A DNA stretch of 64,000 nucleotides, from contig OX359280.1 in assembly GCA_947179155.2 (NCBI GenBank), forward strand, positions 38,442,555 through 38,506,554, written 5' to 3'. How positions within the stretch are numbered: the stretch's first letter is position 1; each line of letters starts with the position of its first letter. Below are positions 12,785 to 25,136 of this stretch, in pieces. This DNA is from Hedera helix (lineage: Eukaryota; Streptophyta; Magnoliopsida; Apiales; Araliaceae). Below the pieces are notes generated by a model. The model had not been told where the DNA came from. It searched no databases and was given only the letters and a program-made list of their open reading frames with translations. The position numbers and the translations under genes were made by a program.

Positions 12785-13005
12785 ATCTTAATAGCTCAGT
12801 AGTAATGAGCTTAATGTTAAGAGTCTGAAAAGACGTAAATTAAAATTTCAATAATTTTTATTTAAGTATACTAATTAGGATCGAATCTTTGGTCCTGAAT
12901 CCTGATAGAATTAGCTCAATGGTTGTGTTGTGAGCTATTGTTGTTGAGTATCTGAAAAAACATAGGTACGAGTTCATTTTTCACACAGAGATAAGATGGC
13001 CTAAA
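12785..13005 (+). mobile_element. Degenerate tRNA-like (SINE-type) relic, possibly two
   Basis: TAGCTCAATGGTTGTG (about 12909) resembles a Pol III A box and GGTACGAGTTC (about 12965) a B box, spaced about 55 bases apart. A weaker A-box-like TAGCTCAGTAG lies near 12793. No tRNA cloverleaf forms, so a decayed tRNA-derived SINE is the likeliest reading. Confidence 0.25.
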
Positions 13006-14064
13006 TAGTCATTACACAATTGGATTCAACTATTAATTAAAAAAAGAAAGAAAAAAATGACTTTGTTATTTTATCATGGATGTCTAGTACATCATTGCAA
13101 AATAACCCTTGTAATCATCTGTTACCATAAATTCTTATGTACTAGCACCTGTGAATTATGATAATTTGTGCTTGAAAGCATAGTATAACTAATATAACAG
13201 TTGAGTATTGTATTCAATATTTTTAGATTGAAAAATTTAAAACTGTTGTGGACTCTCAGTTCTATAATAAAACTGAAAATTTAACCATTAATACAAAAAT
13301 ATTAATACTTAATTCAGTTATAGTTTCTTTTTTAGGCAAATATTAGTGTGCTACTCATTCTTAACTTAAAATTAGTTCTTGGCAGTTTTGAACAATTAAT
13401 TGATTGGCGATAGCGGGCTCAAATTTGTATAATATAGTGTTTTCGGGTATCCTACACACCTTTCCTTTATTGACAAAACGAAATAAGAAGTTTGTCTCCA
13501 ATCTTTAACCATCGATCAATATGATCCATGAACAGTATTTCCTGTGGAAAAAGGGTAATAATGCAAGCCATTTGGTGGGATTCAATGAGAAAACAAAAAG
13601 ATGTAAAAATTTAAAAGAAATGTTTTTGCATATATACCCAAAAGTATAAAATGAGTCATCTTAAGTCCAAACAAAAAAATATTGTCATAACATCAACTAA
13701 ATCGCATCACTATAATATTTTTTTCTCTAGATTTTTTCTTAAAATTAGACAAAAAATTATCATACCATGAGTTAGAGCTTACTACAATAATTGCTCTTGA
13801 TATAGCCCGCAAAAATATCAAAGAGATAACGCATAATTGCACGTGCCTGAAGTCACGGCGAAGATTAAAATTTCAAAAATACTCTATTACTTAAATACTC
13901 TTTGCAACCTAAAATAACTTACAAATCAATTAGAATGAATTTAAACTGTCCATGTGATTTTCCACCCAAATCAATTTGCATGTGGAAACATAACGACCGC
14001 AATACTCAAAAAACAGGAAAATGACGTCAATGCTAAAAAGGTGACCCATGTTGTTTACATGCAA

Positions 14065-14074
14065 TTTTTTTTTT

Positions 14075-14136
<62 letters not shown>
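14065..14136. repeat. Poly-T tract followed by a TTA microsatellite
   Basis: About 20 T residues run directly into roughly 17 TTA units. Reading frames across it are artefacts of the repeat. Confidence 0.95.
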
Positions 14137-14137
<1 letters not shown>

Positions 14138-14547
14138 GTGTAGTGGTGAATTTGGTTTTGGAGGAAAATGTGAGTTGATAGATTTTTTTAAGAAAAGATG
14201 TTGAATTTAGGAGAAAAATTAGTGATAGATTAGTGACCGTTAAATGTTGAAACCCTAAATGATTTTAGACTGTTAGATGTTAAAGCCTAAATTAATTTAA
14301 AACCGTTGAATGTTGAAACTTTGGAATTTGAGTCGCTTTGTTTTATTATATAATTTTTTTATAAAATTTGGAGTTCTAAATAAAAAGATATAAAAAAATT
14401 AATATAAAATAATAATATAAAGCTTGTAGTTTTTTATAATATTAAATTTATAATTTATAATTGAGAAGCTCACCTTTCAAAGTCAATGATTTTTTTATAA
14501 AAAAGAAAAGAAAAAACTCTAAACGAGATATTTATAACGGGAGACTT

Positions 14548-14702
14548 TAAGTGCACAACTTTTGGAGCACAACATGTTGTGCAACACTCATCTATACCAT
14601 TCAATGATGGGTCCTGACACGGATTTCCGTGTCAGACTCTACCATTGGATGGTATAGATGAGTGTTGCACAACATGTTGTGCCCAAAAAAGTTGTACACT
14701 TA
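14548..14702. mobile_element. Long hairpin MITE upstream of the 69-residue gene
   Basis: Two arms of about 77 bases (14548-14624 and 14626-14702) are near-perfect reverse complements. The shared core GCACAACATGTTGTGC is itself palindromic, and the centre is CTGACACGGATTTCCGTGTCAG. The whole element can fold into one long stem with few mismatches. It ends about 170 bases before the TATA box of the next gene. Confidence 0.85.
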
Positions 14703-14873
14703 TACTTTTCCATTTATAACATCCAAATCCAAGGGGGTCAACAGAATCCAGACAAAAAAGAGCGAGAAGCCGAAAAGAACCGGCAGTGGCTCATAGCCGT
14801 TAGATTGGGTAGAAAACTAGACCCATATCTGACCATCACCAACGCCATAAATAGTGACTAGTGGCATTCTCAC

Positions 14874-14883
14874 CTATATATTA
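14874..14883 (+). promoter_or_regulatory. TATA box of the 69-residue gene
   Basis: CTATATATTA followed by a pyrimidine-rich stretch lies about 100 bases before the start codon at 14978. Confidence 0.55.
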
Positions 14884-14977
14884 TCCCCCTTCATTTCCCT
14901 GTCCTCCCTAAAACACTGCTACCAGCAGATCGATTCGTGAGAGATAGTAGGAAAGTGGAGAGAGAAAGCACAAAGAG

Positions 14978-15187
14978 ATGGCGAACCAATTGGAGAATTT
15001 AGTGGAGTCGATAAAATCGAAGGTCCGATCGTTAAAGAAGAAGAAGAAATCGAAGAAGCCGTACATAATGATGGACAAGAGCTCCAGCGTCAAGGTCGAG
15101 ATCCGTAGCAGGCAAGCTCGTAAGCTCATCGACAAAACTCTCAAATCCGCTGATAAACTGGCATCTTCAAAAAACCCTATCCCCTAG
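14978..15187 (+). CDS. Small lysine-rich plant protein of unknown function (69 residues)
   Basis: Single-exon frame with a good plant start context (AAGAG-ATGGCG), an upstream TATA box and a purine-rich leader. The protein begins with an amphipathic helix-like segment (residues 3-17, ENLVESIKSKV). A run of lysines follows at about 20-27, then PYIMMDKSSS (28-37), an alternating charged stretch VEIRSRQARKLIDKTL (39-54) and a short tail. There is no signal peptide or membrane segment; the basic cluster could serve nuclear targeting or nucleic-acid binding. The MDKSSSV and VEIRSR blocks look like those of short conserved plant proteins I cannot name. Codon use is far less AT-biased than nearby spacer, which supports a real gene. 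Confidence 0.7.
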   Translation: MANQLENLVESIKSKVRSLKKKKKSKKPYIMMDKSSSVKVEIRSRQARKLIDKTLKSADKLASSKNPIP

Positions 15188-15789
15188 CTCGCTCCCCCTC
15201 TTTTCTGTTTTCCTCCCGATCTTGATGCATTTCTATGAATTTATGATCATTTTAATCGGCATAGGTAAGCTTGGGCCTGCCATTAAAACCAGCGCAATTA
15301 AATTTGAGATGATTATACCTTGAATTAAAGGTCTTTTATCATTTCTTCCATGGGTTGATTTACTAGTATCTCACTTCTGTTTATACGTAGACGTGGATAT
15401 GTAAAGCGTCGCATAACTCTTTAAATCTCTGGTGTATTGGCTTTGGGGTTTTGAAAAACATTATTAAAAATGTTTATATTTTGATTTAATTATGATAATA
15501 ATAATTTTTTTATATTACTTACTTATATTATATTTTGTATAATATATTCTAATATATAAAATTAATATTGACGATTTAAAAGATAATTTGAGATATTTTA
15601 AAGTTAAAATAAATATAGAGTCATTTACTTTTACAGTAAATATAATCCTGAAAATTTGAAATTATAAAAAAATGCAATTGGTTAACAAATGTATTAATTT
15701 ATAATTTTAAATTCAAAAATATCTATTTGATTTTTAAAATTAAAATAATATTTTATATTTAGAAAAATAAGGTACGTAATATATCTTAC

Positions 15790-17033
15790 TAAGAGTGTAC
15801 ATTTAATTCCTCAAGTTTTTATTTTAATTATTTGTAATAATTTTTTGAACACGCAATAATTTTTTATTCGTTATTTATTGGGTCTTTTATTTCAAAATGA
15901 AATTTTCATAACAAATAAAACTCAAGTAGAAAAGGGGATAAAAAAAACAAATTAAATAATTTCTGATATTATAATTAAGGTCAATTCAAACCCAATACTT
16001 TTTAAAGGGAAGAAGTATTCTATGATTACCTAATATAAGAAAAACTTATCATAAGGTCAACTGTAACATAACATTATGAAAATGAAAGAAAATAAAAAAG
16101 AAGGGAAAATGATTAACTTACGCCAGCAATTTCCTTCACTCTTTTTATTCATCATGCATGTCAATTGCACTAACAAACGGATAAGTTTAAGAACACAAAT
16201 TTTTTATATAAATTTTATTTATATTATTAAAAAGTAAAATCTGATACTGATTTTCGTGTTAAATTTTACTTTTATTAATTTAAATACAAATTTGTGTTTG
16301 AGTTTTTGTTTGTGTACAAAATTTGGACACTTATATTTATTCTTAAACAAAATATGTATGTTTTTATCATTTTTCACAATTCAACAAAATAAATCAAAAT
16401 GTATGAATTCTAAGAGTGTATATTTAATTCCTTAAATTTTTATTTTCCTTATTTGTAATTTCTTTTGGAAATACAATATTTTTTTATTCATTATTTGTTG
16501 GGTCTTTTATTTCAAAATCAAATTTCCATAACAAATAAAACTCAAGTAGAAAAGGGAAAAAAAAACAAACAAATTAAATAATTTCTATATCATAATTAAG
16601 TTCAATTCAAACCCAATACTTTTTAAAGGGTTGAAGAATACTATGATTACCAAATATAAGAAAAGTTTATCATAAGGTCAACTATAACATAACATTATGA
16701 AAATGAAAGAAAAGAACAGAAAATGAGTAACTTACGCCAGCAAATTCCTTCACACTTTTTACTCATCATGCATGTCAATTGCACTAACAAACGGGTAAGC
16801 CTACGGACACAATTTTTTTACACAAATTTTATTCATATTAAATTTTTTACACAAACTCAAACACGAATTATCATTAAAAAATAAGATTTAACACGAATTT
16901 TTGTGTCAAATTTTATTTTTTAATATTTTGGATGGAGGTTTGTACTTGAGTTTTTACGGAAAGACTTGTTCCTAACAAAATATGTATGTTTCATCATCTT
17001 TCACAATTCAACAAAATAAATCAAAATGTATGA
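15790..17033. repeat. Tandem duplication, two units of about 620 bp
   Basis: Unit 1 (15790-16410) and unit 2 (16411-17033) match in order throughout. Shared blocks include TAAGAGTGTA...TTTAATTCC, TTGGGTCTTTTATTTCAAAA, CAAACCCAATACTTTTTAAA, ACTTACGCCAGCAA, TCATGCATGTCAATTGCACT and CAACAAAATAAATCAAAATG. Each unit also carries a small hairpin (about 16190-16325 and 16800-16970). Differences are spread evenly, so the duplication is not recent. Confidence 0.85.
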
Positions 17034-18612
17034 ATAAATTCAAGAATTAGACTTCTCTAGAGTTTCTACTTTTTAAATTAATTTAAAATATAGAGTTTTC
17101 TAAACCTATACCTTTTTCGATTGATTTTAAGGGTCGGGATGAAATCACAACACATCAAAATTCACCAACTCAGTTGTTGAATTAATTAAATTTCTTAATA
17201 TTCACGTGCACTTAATTTTAAACTAAGATAGAGAAATTGTAAAACTTAATTATAGTGAAAATTCATTTTCTCCATGCCTAATTTTAAACCTTGTGGGATC
17301 CAATACTGATAGGAGTATGATTCCATGCCACCAAAAGGCACCCTTACATAACGCTGCAATCAAATACAAATTTCAACAACCCAATTCACCGACAAGACAA
17401 TGATACAAATATACAATACCTAGTTCCACTTTTATGATAACATTGCATCACAATATATAACAATTTTCCATCACAATATATAACAATTTTCTATTTTAAG
17501 AGTATGTTTGATTACTAGCTCTTACACAAATTATAGGGGTAGCGTTTGATGTGTTTAGAGATTCAAACACTTTGTACATATTTGGTTACATAGTATAAAT
17601 TTAAATGCAATTAAAAATCTTATTCATTTATAAGTAAACGTAATTTATTTCAAACACAAATATTGCATTTAAAAAACCAAATGCACCGCGCACTGCCACC
17701 ATAAATGCTGCAAAACTCCGGACGTTTAAATAAGTTAACACTATATTTGTAAGTTAAATGAATTATATTTAGAATAACAAAGATGCTACTCATGTTTAAA
17801 TTTGCAGACGACCTATAAACTTATATTACATAAATACTAAATAAAATGAGTAATTATTATACTAAATTTAATATATTTTTAAATATTGTTCTCATCTTAA
17901 AATGTATTTTTAATTCGGGAACAAGAGATTATAATATTTTATTATCTTAAAAAATTAAAGGAATAAGACTAATTCTAAGTTTGAAAAGAAAATAGAGTAG
18001 TATTTCTTTTGATTGGATTAGCATTTGTTTTGTGTGCGAAGTGAATAAGCTTGACGTATTCTTCATTATTTAATACATTTCGGCAGTGGAAATTGGTGTT
18101 GAAGTAGTTTTTGTAGGTGAGTCACCATTTCATTGGATGTCAAGGGTTGCATTGCACATTCTTATTTATAAATTTATTATTATGAAAAATTTATTAATAA
18201 TGTAAGTGTGTTAAAGGTAAGCTTTAAATTTGAAAAACTAAGAAATATTGAAATTCTTATATATTTCTAAACTAAAGTAGTGTAGGTACATAAAAAGTCA
18301 CAAGGGATATTATTATTATTAATTATTTATTTTTTATGGTTGTTTATATAAATGAATGAAAAGAAAAGAAAAAAGAGAGAAGTCAATAGGTTTTTTTTTT
18401 TAAAGTGGTTGGAATTGGAAACTTAGAAAAAAGTAGCTCATTCATTGATTGAGAAAATCTGGGTGGGTGGGTGACAGCTACAACAGAATAGTCACTATTT
18501 TGTAATGGAAACATTGAATGAAAATGTGACTTTTTTCTCCATTTTATTTACGAAAAAGAGTTTTGCATGCTTACCAAATTTACAAATTAATTTGAAGAAT
18601 GCATGTACAGGG

Positions 18613-18959
18613 AATGATTCATAATAAATAATTATTATGAATGTTATTTTAATAAATTGATTTAATATTATTCATATAAAGATCTCAAGTTAAAAATTGT
18701 ACAAATTTTCTACGAGTTGCTAGTAAAACTAGCGGCTGAAATATTTTGGTCACTACTCTTACTAGCAATCGGTCAAATTAGGCCAAAAAAAATTTATGTT
18801 CTAGTCACTAGTAAAAGTAACAACTGCAACATTCCAACTGCTAGTTTTACTAGTTGTTAAAAAACTTGCCCCATTTTACACATTTAGATCTTTATATGGA
18901 CAATGTAAGATCAGTTTGATGGAATAGTACTCATAACAATCATTTGTTATAAATCATTC

Positions 18960-18960
<1 letters not shown>
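18613..18960. mobile_element. Long-armed hairpin element
   Basis: The left arm (about 18613-18690) and right arm (about 18885-18960) pair through blocks such as ATTCATATAAAGATCT. An inner pair, GCTAGTAAAACTAGCGGCTG against a near complement at 18838-18858, closes the centre. An AT array abuts the right end. This is probably a non-autonomous DNA transposon. Confidence 0.6.
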
Positions 18961-18963
<3 letters not shown>

Positions 18964-19017
<54 letters not shown>

Positions 19018-19032
19018 GAGAGAGAGAGAAAA
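18964..19032. repeat. AT array followed by AG repeats
   Basis: About 50 bases of pure AT dinucleotides run into GTAGAGAGAGAGAGA. Confidence 0.95.
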
Positions 19033-20539
19033 AATAATGTGTGTTTTGTTATATAACTATGACATGATAATGAAATTATAATGTTAAAATTTAAGAAAAT
19101 ATTGTGTTAATTATATTATCATCATCAAAAAGAGAATTTTTTTGTAAAATATATTTTTTAAATAAATAAAACTCTTTTTATAGAATAAATAGATCAAATA
19201 TTATTTTTCGTCGGAGCACAAGACTACAAAAAAAAATTAACAAAAAGGCTAATTTTGCAAGTTGCAAACAAAGTCATTTTAACTCAAAAAATGCAATTTT
19301 ATTTTTCTTATCAAAAGAAAAATAAAAGAAAATTAAATTATATAAACAAATATACACATGGACTAAGCTGCGTTTATATTTTGTCAAACTCCAAATATTT
19401 TAGATTTTTTCTTCTTAGTGACTATGACAACTTAAATAGTTTTAACTTTAATTAGTGGTGTTAGGTGATAGAAACATATTATTGTAATTTATTATTTTAA
19501 AATTTTATTATTTTATGTGTTTATTTTATTTAACAAGTTATATTTATTTTATTTTTTTAAATTTATTATTTTTATATTTTGATGAGTAAGTAAAATATAA
19601 TATTCCAAATTCTAAAAGAAGAAAATGACTATATATAAATATTGAGTTGTTTTGGAGAGAGGGGATGTAATTTTGTTCAGTTTTTCTTTCTTTTCTCCTT
19701 CCTTTATATTGGTTTTGCATTAATTGTTCCTTATATTAAAACCTACATGCAAATTTTAGCCACGAGTTTTGTTATATTTGTTCATGTCATTCACTTCCCG
19801 GTTTCTTTTTCTTACTACTGCCGTTTTATCATTTACATGCATGTTCATGTGTTATTTTTATTTCTTTTAGTTAAATTAGTTTCAAATAGTAATAATTTTA
19901 TTTGTTTTATTTAAAATTGGATGACTAACTAATTTTTAATACGCAGGAGGAGGATGAAACTAGGTACGTATTTCATAATTAATAAATAGTTTCTTTCATT
20001 GTCAAAATTAGTGTTTCATTGTTTTTATCTTTGCACAAAATTTATTTATGATTCTTATTTTAATTAAGAATTTTTGATAAATTATAGTTAATTAATCTAT
20101 TTATTTTTCATAATTTATACTTGCATTAAATATAAGAACTATTATTTTTAAAGAGAACGGAAAACAAAATTTAAAATTAATTCAAAAAATAAAAAATTAT
20201 TTATTATGTTAATAAATAGTGAATTCAAGTTCTCAGATTCTCTTTCTCTATATGATTGTACTCTTTGATGTTATGTTGGTTATGGTCCAAGTAATTGAAT
20301 GACAAGTTGTTATCATGAAATATGAATGAATGATATATGGGTTTAAAATATTGGTCGTGGTTCATACATTTATTTAATTGCGACTAAAATATTATAAAGG
20401 GGTTGCTGGTCATTTAAGCCATTTTATTCATAATTTTTTTTATTGTTTTTTTATTTTATTAATCAAAATTATATTATTTTAGGATGATTGACACATATAA
20501 TTCAACTATCAACTATAACCGTCGTCCTTTTCCTATGAT

Positions 20540-20540
<1 letters not shown>

Positions 20541-20590
<50 letters not shown>
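20541..20590. repeat. AT dinucleotide array
   Basis: About 48 bases of uninterrupted AT repeat; the overlapping frame rich in alternating Ile-Tyr is an artefact. Confidence 0.95.
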
Positions 20591-20593
<3 letters not shown>

Positions 20594-23158
20594 TTATTTT
20601 TCTTCAATCAAGTCTATATATGTGACCTTTGACTCCAAAGTTTGGCTATCCGAGATTGAAGAGTTCAATTAGGTAACAACTTTTAAATTTTTCATGGCTT
20701 CAATTGGTACTCTCTTATATGGAGTGTCATTCTATATTTTCTATTCGACTTTTATGAGCGGAGAATTTTCCAAATACTTTTGGATATGAAAAGAGAAGTT
20801 TTATTTGTCTACATGATTTTTTTTTTATTTTTTTTAGCTAAATTGTCTATATGATTTTTGTTAAGTTTAAGAAAAAAGGAAATTGAAAAGAAAAGAAAAA
20901 AAACTGCTTAGAAACCACACCACATTAGTGTTTCAACCTTTCACCACTCGTCTACTAGTTAGTCACCAACTAAAATCCCAATAATGTATTGGAATACTTC
21001 ATAAGGTATTTTACTCTTTATGTCCGACTTTACTTGTTTTAATTAATTTTTTTTAGATTAAATTGACTTATTTTTAGATTAATAATTTGAACAAATATAT
21101 CAAAAATTTTGAAATCAAATAAACTAATTTTAATAATATATTCGATATGCTTTCTTGTAATAATAATTTTGTGCCTATACCGAATAAACAATAAAAACAA
21201 TTTTTTATTCTAAATGTCATCAATTTGACATTAAAAGAAGTTAATTAGAATGAATAAAACTAAGGGAGTATTTCCATGTCAAAAAGTTGTATTCTTATAT
21301 TGTAAAATCATTTTTGACAAAAGAAAATCTAGGTTCCCAATGCCATACTCATACTAGAATTTCCAAAATATGAAAATGGCCCTCTTTGATCATTTCTTAT
21401 TTGTTATTTTCTTTTTATGTGTAATCAGTAATGTGTTATTTGACTATTTGAATTTTTTTTGTTTGGTTTTTGGCAAATTAGTACTCCCACCTTTCTATTA
21501 TATAAGTTGTTTTAGAAGTTTTTTTTTCTTTCTAAAACATAAGATGTTTTACATATATCTAGGAAAAAAAAATCTAATTATTTCCTACTTTATCATTAAA
21601 GATGAAGTAATTGAAAGAGAGAGGAGGAGGAGGAGTAATTAATTAGTGCATGGGTAGTAATAAAATTTTAAACCAATATTAATTACCTAATATTAGTATT
21701 AATAAGACTTTTTAATATATGTGATTATGTTTTAAACGACCTATATAATAGAAAGGAGTGAGTATTTTAGTTAATGGATTCTTAATGGGACTTGTTTATT
21801 GCAGACTTATTTATTACAAATGAGTGTTTATTGTAGACTTGGTTAATGGGATTTTGCTTTTTTGTACCTCCACTTTAACTTGGTTTGTTTTCAAAAGTAT
21901 AACCTAGCACAACTCTTTATTTCTTATGGAAAAGATGTTTCTTTAACTTGTTTTTTTTTCAAAATTATAATCTAACACAACTTTCTCTTTCTCATGAAAA
22001 AGATTTTTTTTTAGTACGTATATGTTCAATTGGTTTTGAATCCGAAACTGTACCAAATGAAATCGCACCGCACGTTTTAAAATCGTATCGTATCAATCAC
22101 AAGCAGTTTCATGTGCGATTTTGAGTTTATCACACTGCATCTAAGTGGTTTCGTGTATAGTTTGGATTTTCAACCGCAACAAATTAACTGCACCATCTTT
22201 TATGCTAGTATTTTTTATGAGATACAAGATTAAGAGTTGCAATGTAAATATGGGCAAACTCTTAAATTAAAAAAGGAAAAAAAGTATAAAAAAAGAGGAA
22301 AGCAAGGGTGATATATGAAGTCCATTAAATAGAATCCAACCTTTATAATACAAATTAAATTTTTTCCGGATACACTTGGATATAATTTTTGTAATTATTT
22401 ATAAAATTAAAATATTAGGTGGATCTGAAATTGAATTCTATAGCCGGGTCAAATTTATAAGTTACCATTTTCTTGGAGCAAGTAGTAGGCAGATACTTGA
22501 TGAATTTTTGCATGTGTCTTGTTTAAATATACGCATATAGCTAGGACACTGTTTGTGCGTGGTAATTGAGTAATGAAAACATAATATATATTCAACGTAA
22601 TGACTAATCTCATCTTAATGTTATGTAAACAAGCGAAGCATGAAACATGCCCAAATAGTATATATAGTTAGCTAGTAATGTTCATAGTTGGTTAGATTTG
22701 CAGTTTAATCTAGCTAGATTTTTTTCAAAAACAAAATAATTTTGTCACTTTACTTACTAATTTTTCTCTAAAATAAGAGCCCCACCCCAATATCAAGTGA
22801 CATATATACCTAATTAATTTGGCACACATGCAGGAATAGAAGAATCTCATAACTCATAATCTCATTAATTATGGATAATGGAATTTATTTTGTTTTATAT
22901 TGTTACTGTTTACTTGGTTTCTTTTGATCCCCGGCCTTTAAAGTTAATTCCTACCAAGTGTCTTTCATGCTTATGAAGATTATTTTATTGAATTTGAAAT
23001 AGTCCCCACTTTGTCCAAATATAATTTCTTTAAAGTTTCCTCACGACCTTCCCTTGCCGGCCGTCCCATGCAAAACCTCACTTTCCAAAGAAAGTAGTAA
23101 CACAACAATTAAATAAATCCAAATCATCCCTTAATTATTATACAGGTTATTATTTGTT

Positions 23159-23167
23159 TATATATAA
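23159..23167 (+). promoter_or_regulatory. TATA-like box of the left paralogue
   Basis: TATATATAA lies about 115 bases before the ATG at 23281. The same box and spacing occur before the right paralogue (about 43922-43931, minus strand). Confidence 0.5.
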
Positions 23168-23280
23168 TTACAACATAATCATCAATCTATACCTCCCCAT
23201 TTCTCATTAAGATCCTACATTCTAAGATTTCTTGTAATTTGTTCGTCAAAATTTCATCTATTCCCTCTATTACTTTTAAA

Positions 23281-23790
23281 ATGGTTGAAAAAAAGAGAAG
23301 CAAGGGAATAAAATGGCAAAGCATGTTAGTCCATTATTTAATGGCACCGGTTAGAGTTCTTTGTAGTTCCCGAGATTTTTACACCAACACATTGTGCGGT
23401 TGTGATGGAGGAATCAGTCAAGGAAGCATGGCGACGACGTGCTACATGACACTTCCGCAAATGTCACCGTTGTCTAGATCTTTTAGTGGCACTAGTTTAG
23501 TCAAGGAGGGCAAAGATATTGAAGATTTGAGGCAACGTATTAGACTGATGTCTATTAGAAATATTACTGCAAGTAATAATAGAGCGGAGGCAGATAGCCG
23601 GAGGAGGCTGAGGGCCGTCACGGAGGGTGGTGGCAGTGGGAGGAGTTATAGTAGTGGCATAGGCCGGATTGGGAGGATCGATGAAGACAACCCTTGTGAA
23701 TTTGTGGAAGTTTTTTATGGTAACAAGAATATGTATCCAAGATGTAAAAATTATTCTCTTACTGGTACTGGTAGGAATGTTGTTTATTAG
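23281..23790 (+). CDS. Uncharacterised plant protein with ARDFY-like and GRIDEDxPCEF motifs, left paralogue
   Basis: A single exon of 169 codons. I chose the ATG at 23281 over the in-frame one at 23239 because MV-x-KK-x-x-KG is the usual family start and the upstream 14 residues look like leader. Visible parts are a basic N-terminus (2-10), a hydrophobic stretch around MLVHYLMAPVRVL (15-27), SSRDFY (29-34), CGCDGG (39-44), a serine-rich LSRSFSGTSL (64-73), a basic EDLRQRIRL segment (80-88), DSRRRLRAV (104-112), glycine/serine-rich SGRSYSSGIG, then IGRIDEDNPCEF (128-139). The combination of a conserved RDFY near the N-terminus and a RIDEDKPC-like C-terminal motif belongs to a plant family without known function. 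The copy at 43299-43808 is about 86% identical and the same length. Confidence 0.8.
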   Translation: MVEKKRSKGIKWQSMLVHYLMAPVRVLCSSRDFYTNTLCGCDGGISQGSMATTCYMTLPQMSPLSRSFSGTSLVKEGKDIEDLRQRIRLMSIRNITASNNRAEADSRRRLRAVTEGGGSGRSYSSGIGRIGRIDEDNPCEFVEVFYGNKNMYPRCKNYSLTGTGRNVVY

Positions 23791-24568
23791 GAAGAGTGAT
23801 GCGAACAAAGGTTATTTTTACTTTATTATCTCATTACCGTTTGAATTATAATTAATATAGGTCTATAAGGTGTTTTTTTCCCCCCTCATACACGTGTCGG
23901 TTACGAGTTTAAATTTGTTATACTATTTCATGTGTCATCTTCTGTTACATCTCATATATATTATTATTTAATATAAATTATTTATATTTATAAATAAATA
24001 AAATTTATCAGACGCCAATACATGATATATGATCAATTTTAAATCATCTTAGATCCATTTCTTTTAATGTAAATGATATTTAAACGGTGGAAAACACCTT
24101 TCAAATGTTATTGAAATGACTTAATGGGCATATTTATTTACTTAACACAAAAGGGAGCAGTGTTCAAACAGGTTTCTTTTTGAATATTTGATGAAATAAA
24201 TAAAAATAGAAAACGAGTTTGAAGAATGAACTTCTTCAATCCAATATTACGAGAAGGCTGCAAAGTGGGTAAACTGAGCAAGCTATATATATATATGGGC
24301 TAGCAGGGACTAAAACCATTTACTTTGGGCTGCATAAAGCTTAGCTGGGTCTTTTGCACATCTTCAAAGAAAGACGGGGATAATTAGCTTGGCCCAATAC
24401 CTTTAAACAAACAACATTTGCAAATATATAACAAATCTTGAAACTTCAATCTTTTACAAATTTTATTTTCTTGGTCTCAATTATTTTATTTTTTTTGAAG
24501 GGAATTTTTAATCATTCAACTAAAGAGATAACAAATCATAAGACAAAGCCTCCATGACTGGTAGAGAG

Positions 24569-24942
24569 CAGGGCCGGCCCTATGTTATACGAAAAAAAGC
24601 ATGGGCTTTAGGCCCCATTTGAAAAAAGGCCTCAAATTTTTAAATGTCATAAATAATTTATATAAAAAATATTTTATAGAAATATAAGCTCAATCAATTC
24701 TTTAGGACCTATAGTCCAATTCAAATATTAAATACGTAAAAAAAATTAACTGTATAAAAAAAATCTCATTTAAATAAAAAATATCAATACTCCATCCGTC
24801 TCAAAAATAAAAGTTCTCAATTGATTTTTGTAGTCAAATTTGACAAATTTTAAAATTAAAAATTAAACATATATAATTAGATTTTAAAAAAAATAAATAT
24901 TAAGATTAGTACTAAATTTTATGTAATTTATAATGTTTATAG

Positions 24943-25007
<65 letters not shown>

Positions 25008-25136
25008 TAATAATAAGATATAGTAATTTGAAAAATGGTCAATTTGACCATAAAAATCAATAAAAGATGTACCAAAAATAGAAGGACTCATTTAAAAATA
25101 TCGCTTTAGGCCTCAAAATGTCTTGAGCCACCCCTG
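24569..25136. mobile_element. Non-autonomous hAT element with perfect 8-bp target duplication
   Basis: The ends CAGGGCCGGCCC and GAGCCACCCCTG form inverted termini of the hAT kind. The flanks repeat GTAGAGAG exactly (24561-24568 and 25137-25144). It is inserted in the LINE relic. No transposase is present. Confidence 0.9.
24788..25090. mobile_element. Stowaway-like MITE nested in the hAT element
   Basis: The left end TACTCCATCCGTCTC and the right end near 25080-25090 (GAAGGACTCA) are roughly inverted, and the arms around TTGATTTTTGT and AAAAATCAATAA pair. Its centre is an AT array (24947-25003). Confidence 0.6.

Larger units (their letters stand above)
11558..14547. other. Gene-free spacer with MITEs and a degenerate SINE-like patch
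   Basis: The 3' flank of the methyltransferase gene is followed by two hairpin elements, a tRNA-like patch and a long T/TTA array, all listed separately. No gene was seen. Confidence 0.6.
15188..22795. other. 7.6-kb gene-free region rich in repeats
   Basis: No gene was recognised. It contains the tandem duplication at 15790-17033, a hairpin element at 18613-18960, AT arrays at 18964-19014 and 20541-20590, and a stretch at 22020-22200 resembling degenerate transposon ends. The short ORFs here are hydrophobic, low-complexity chance frames. Confidence 0.6.

Noticed and set aside
14908..15144. 78-residue minus-strand frame
   Set aside because: It is the shadow of the 69-residue gene on the other strand; its Phe run mirrors the lysine codons.
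20484..20672. Frame with long alternating Ile-Tyr run
   Set aside because: It is created by the AT array. The same applies to frames at 24884-25075, 32480-32719 and 38144-38341.
23497..23808. 103-residue minus-strand frame over the left paralogue
   Set aside because: The plus-strand frame is conserved in the duplicated copy with protein-like substitutions, so the antisense frame is a by-product.
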